DNA of 64,000 bases. It comes from Herminiimonas sp. KBW02 (lineage in GTDB: Bacteria > Pseudomonadota > Gammaproteobacteria > Burkholderiales > Burkholderiaceae_D). Where the stretch lies: the NCBI RefSeq assembly GCF_003852535.1, contig NZ_QAJP01000007.1, positions 124,001 to 188,000 of the forward strand. Direction: 5' to 3'. Of this stretch, positions 62,511 through 64,000 are shown in pieces. Each line of letters opens with the position of its first letter. The first letter of the stretch is position 1. A model generated the notes under the pieces. That model worked only from the letters and a program-made list of their open reading frames with translations, was not told the origin of the DNA and did no database searches. The position numbers and the translations under genes are program-made.

Positions 62511-64000
62511 TGCAAGACCATACTGATCTGACGAAGCTTATCTTCGGCCGTCTGAGCTGGGACGCGATTCCGTTTCACGATCCTATCCTGCTGGGAACCT
62601 TTGCGATGGTGGTTCTTGGCGGCATCGCTGTGCTGGGCGGACTTACCTACTTCCGTCTGTGGGGTACTTTGTGGCGTGACTGGATCACCAGTATCGATCA
62701 CAAGAAAATCGGCATCATGTACATGATCCTCGGTTTGATCATGCTGATGCGCGGCTTTGCCGATGCATTGATGATGCGCGCCCAGCAAGCGATTGCTTTC
62801 GGCGACAATCCAGGTTTCCTGCCACCACATCACTACGACCAGATTTTCACCGCGCACGGCGTGATCATGATTTTCTTCGTGGCGATGCCATTGGTTACCG
62901 GCCTGATGAACTACGTCGTGCCGCTGCAAATCGGTGCGCGTGACGTTGCTTTCCCGTTCCTGAATAACTTCAGCTTCTGGATGACCACCTTCGGTGCTGT
63001 CCTGGTGATGGCTTCGTTGTTCGTTGGTGAATTCGCAAAAACCGGCTGGCTGGCATATCCGCCGCTGTCGGGTATTTTGGCGAGTCCGGATGTCGGGGTT
63101 GATTACTACATCTGGTCATTACAGATTGCCGGTGTCGGCACGCTGCTGTCAGGTGTCAACCTGATCGTCACCATCGTCAAGATGCGTGCGCCTGGCATGG
63201 ACATGATGAAGATGCCAGTGTTCAGCTGGACCGCTTTGTGTACCAACGTTCTGATCGTTGCTGCGTTCCCAGTACTGACCGCAGTACTGGCGATGTTGTC
63301 GCTGGATCGTATCTTTGGCACCAACTTCTTCACGAACGATCTGGGCGGCAACGCGATGATGTATGTCAACCTGATCTGGATCTGGGGACATCCTGAAGTC
63401 TACATTCTGATCCTGCCATTGTTTGGCGTGTTCTCGGAAGTGGTATCGACCTTCTCGGCCAAGCGTCTGTTCGGTTACACCTCGATGGTGTACGCGACCG
63501 TGGTTATTACCATCCTGTCTTACCTGGTGTGGCTGCATCACTTCTTCACCATGGGTTCAGGGGCCAGCGTCAACTCGTTCTTCGGTATCACCACGATGAT
63601 TATCTCGATCCCTACCGGCGCGAAGATTTTCAACTGGTTGTTCACGATGTATCGCGGTCGTATCCGTTTCGAACTGCCTATGATGTGGACCATCGGCTTC
63701 ATGATCACTTTCGTGATTGGCGGTATGACCGGCGTCTTGCTGGCAGTACCACCAGCTGACTTCGTATTGCATAACAGCCTGTTCCTGATCGCTCACTTCC
63801 ATAACGTGATTATCGGTGGTGTGTTGTTCGGCCTGTTTGCAGGTATCAACTACTGGTTCCCGAAAGCATTCGGCTACAAGCTGGACGTGTTCTGGGGTAA
63901 ATGCTCGTTCTGGTTCTGGATCGTCGGTTTCTGGATGGCCTTCATGCCGTTGTACGTACTCGGCCTGATGGGTGTCACCCGTCGTATGAGCCAGTTCCAG
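62510..64000 (+). CDS. cyoB: Cytochrome bo ubiquinol oxidase subunit I (3' end outside window)
   Basis: The first 497 residues of the catalytic subunit (about 660-670 in full), with no stop inside the window. It opens [25 protein letters not shown]. Haem and copper ligands seen: low-spin haem His in FTAHGVIM, CuB His and cross-linked Tyr in WGHPEVY, the CuB His pair in WLHHFF, and haem o3 and haem b His in AHFHNV. It reduces O2 to water and pumps protons. It starts at the ATG overlapping the cyoA stop (TAATG). Confidence 0.97.
   Translation, partial: MQDHTDLTKLIFGRLSWDAIPFHDPILLGTFAMVVLGGIAVLGGLTYFRLWGTLWRDWITSIDHKKIGIMYMILGLIMLMRGFADALMMRAQQAIAFGDNPGFLPPHHYDQIFTAHGVIMIFFVAMPLVTGLMNYVVPLQIGARDVAFPFLNNFSFWMTTFGAVLVMASLFVGEFAKTGWLAYPPLSGILASPDVGVDYYIWSLQIAGVGTLLSGVNLIVTIVKMRAPGMDMMKMPVFSWTALCTNVLIVAAFPVLTAVLAMLSLDRIFGTNFFTNDLGGNAMMYVNLIWIWGHPEVYILILPLFGVFSEVVSTFSAKRLFGYTSMVYATVVITILSYLVWLHHFFTMGSGASVNSFFGITTMIISIPTGAKIFNWLFTMYRGRIRFELPMMWTIGFMITFVIGGMTGVLLAVPPADFVLHNSLFLIAHFHNVIIGGVLFGLFAGINYWFPKAFGYKLDVFWGKCSFWFWIVGFWMAFMPLYVLGLMGVTRRMSQFQ

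Overview
The window looks like a chromosomal segment of a betaproteobacterium of the Oxalobacteraceae (Herminiimonas / Janthinobacterium-like). This is inferred from gene content and order: a pyruvate dehydrogenase operon whose E3 carries its own lipoyl domain and encloses a betaproteobacterial proteasome homologue, a DUF2486-holC pair, a small Trp-rich protein, a Bug-type binding protein and a cytochrome bo oxidase operon. I saw no rRNA, tRNA, CRISPR array, transposase or prophage gene. About sixty protein genes fill the window; most are housekeeping or transport genes.

Layout. 1-4.1 kb: 3' part of ilvD, a CHASE-like/GGDEF diguanylate cyclase, a small Trp-rich membrane protein and a monohaem cytochrome c. 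4.1-12.0 kb: a seven-gene operon with a complete Liv-type ABC importer (binding protein, two permeases, two ATPases) followed by an amidase and an M20 ureide/N-carbamoyl hydrolase, closed by a terminator and followed by an XRE-cupin regulator. Two 17-bp palindromes bracket its promoter. 12.7-15.9 kb: a second Liv-type binding protein, an Lrp/AsnC regulator and D-amino acid dehydrogenase. 16.0-20.5 kb: DUF2486-holC, a DUF4124/glutaredoxin protein, and folD-prlC. 20.6-27.5 kb: aceE-aceF-bph-lpdA. 27.5-35.4 kb: small unknown genes, argD-nlpC-SGNH, a ferredoxin reductase divergent from a probably leaderless epimerase-like gene, and terC with a possible structured leader. 35.4-43.6 kb: alpha/beta hydrolase, orphan GspE-like ATPase, spermidine-synthase-like protein, deoxyinosine glycosylase, SDR, cysteine-free ecotin, lipoproteins and an orphan CsgG-like protein.

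43.9-52.3 kb: htpG with a textbook sigma-32 promoter at the end of the upstream MocR gene, then amino-acid exporters, a RidA protein, an aminotransferase and a TctC/Bug binding protein. 52.4-59.8 kb: a minus-strand heavy-metal RND efflux cluster (CzcI-like, CzcC-, CzcB-, CzcA-like and three accessory proteins). It has no regulator gene of its own and lies between two related direct repeats of about 40 bp, so it may be an acquired or exchangeable module. 60.0-64.0 kb: an MFS transporter and the divergent cyoA-cyoB start (cyoB runs off the window).

The most interesting points are the proteasome homologue inside the pyruvate dehydrogenase operon, the metal cluster with flanking repeats and a 15-residue His motif shared by two of its proteins, the LivG ATPase without a recognisable ABC signature, the disulphide-less ecotin, and several strong DNA palindromes at promoters.
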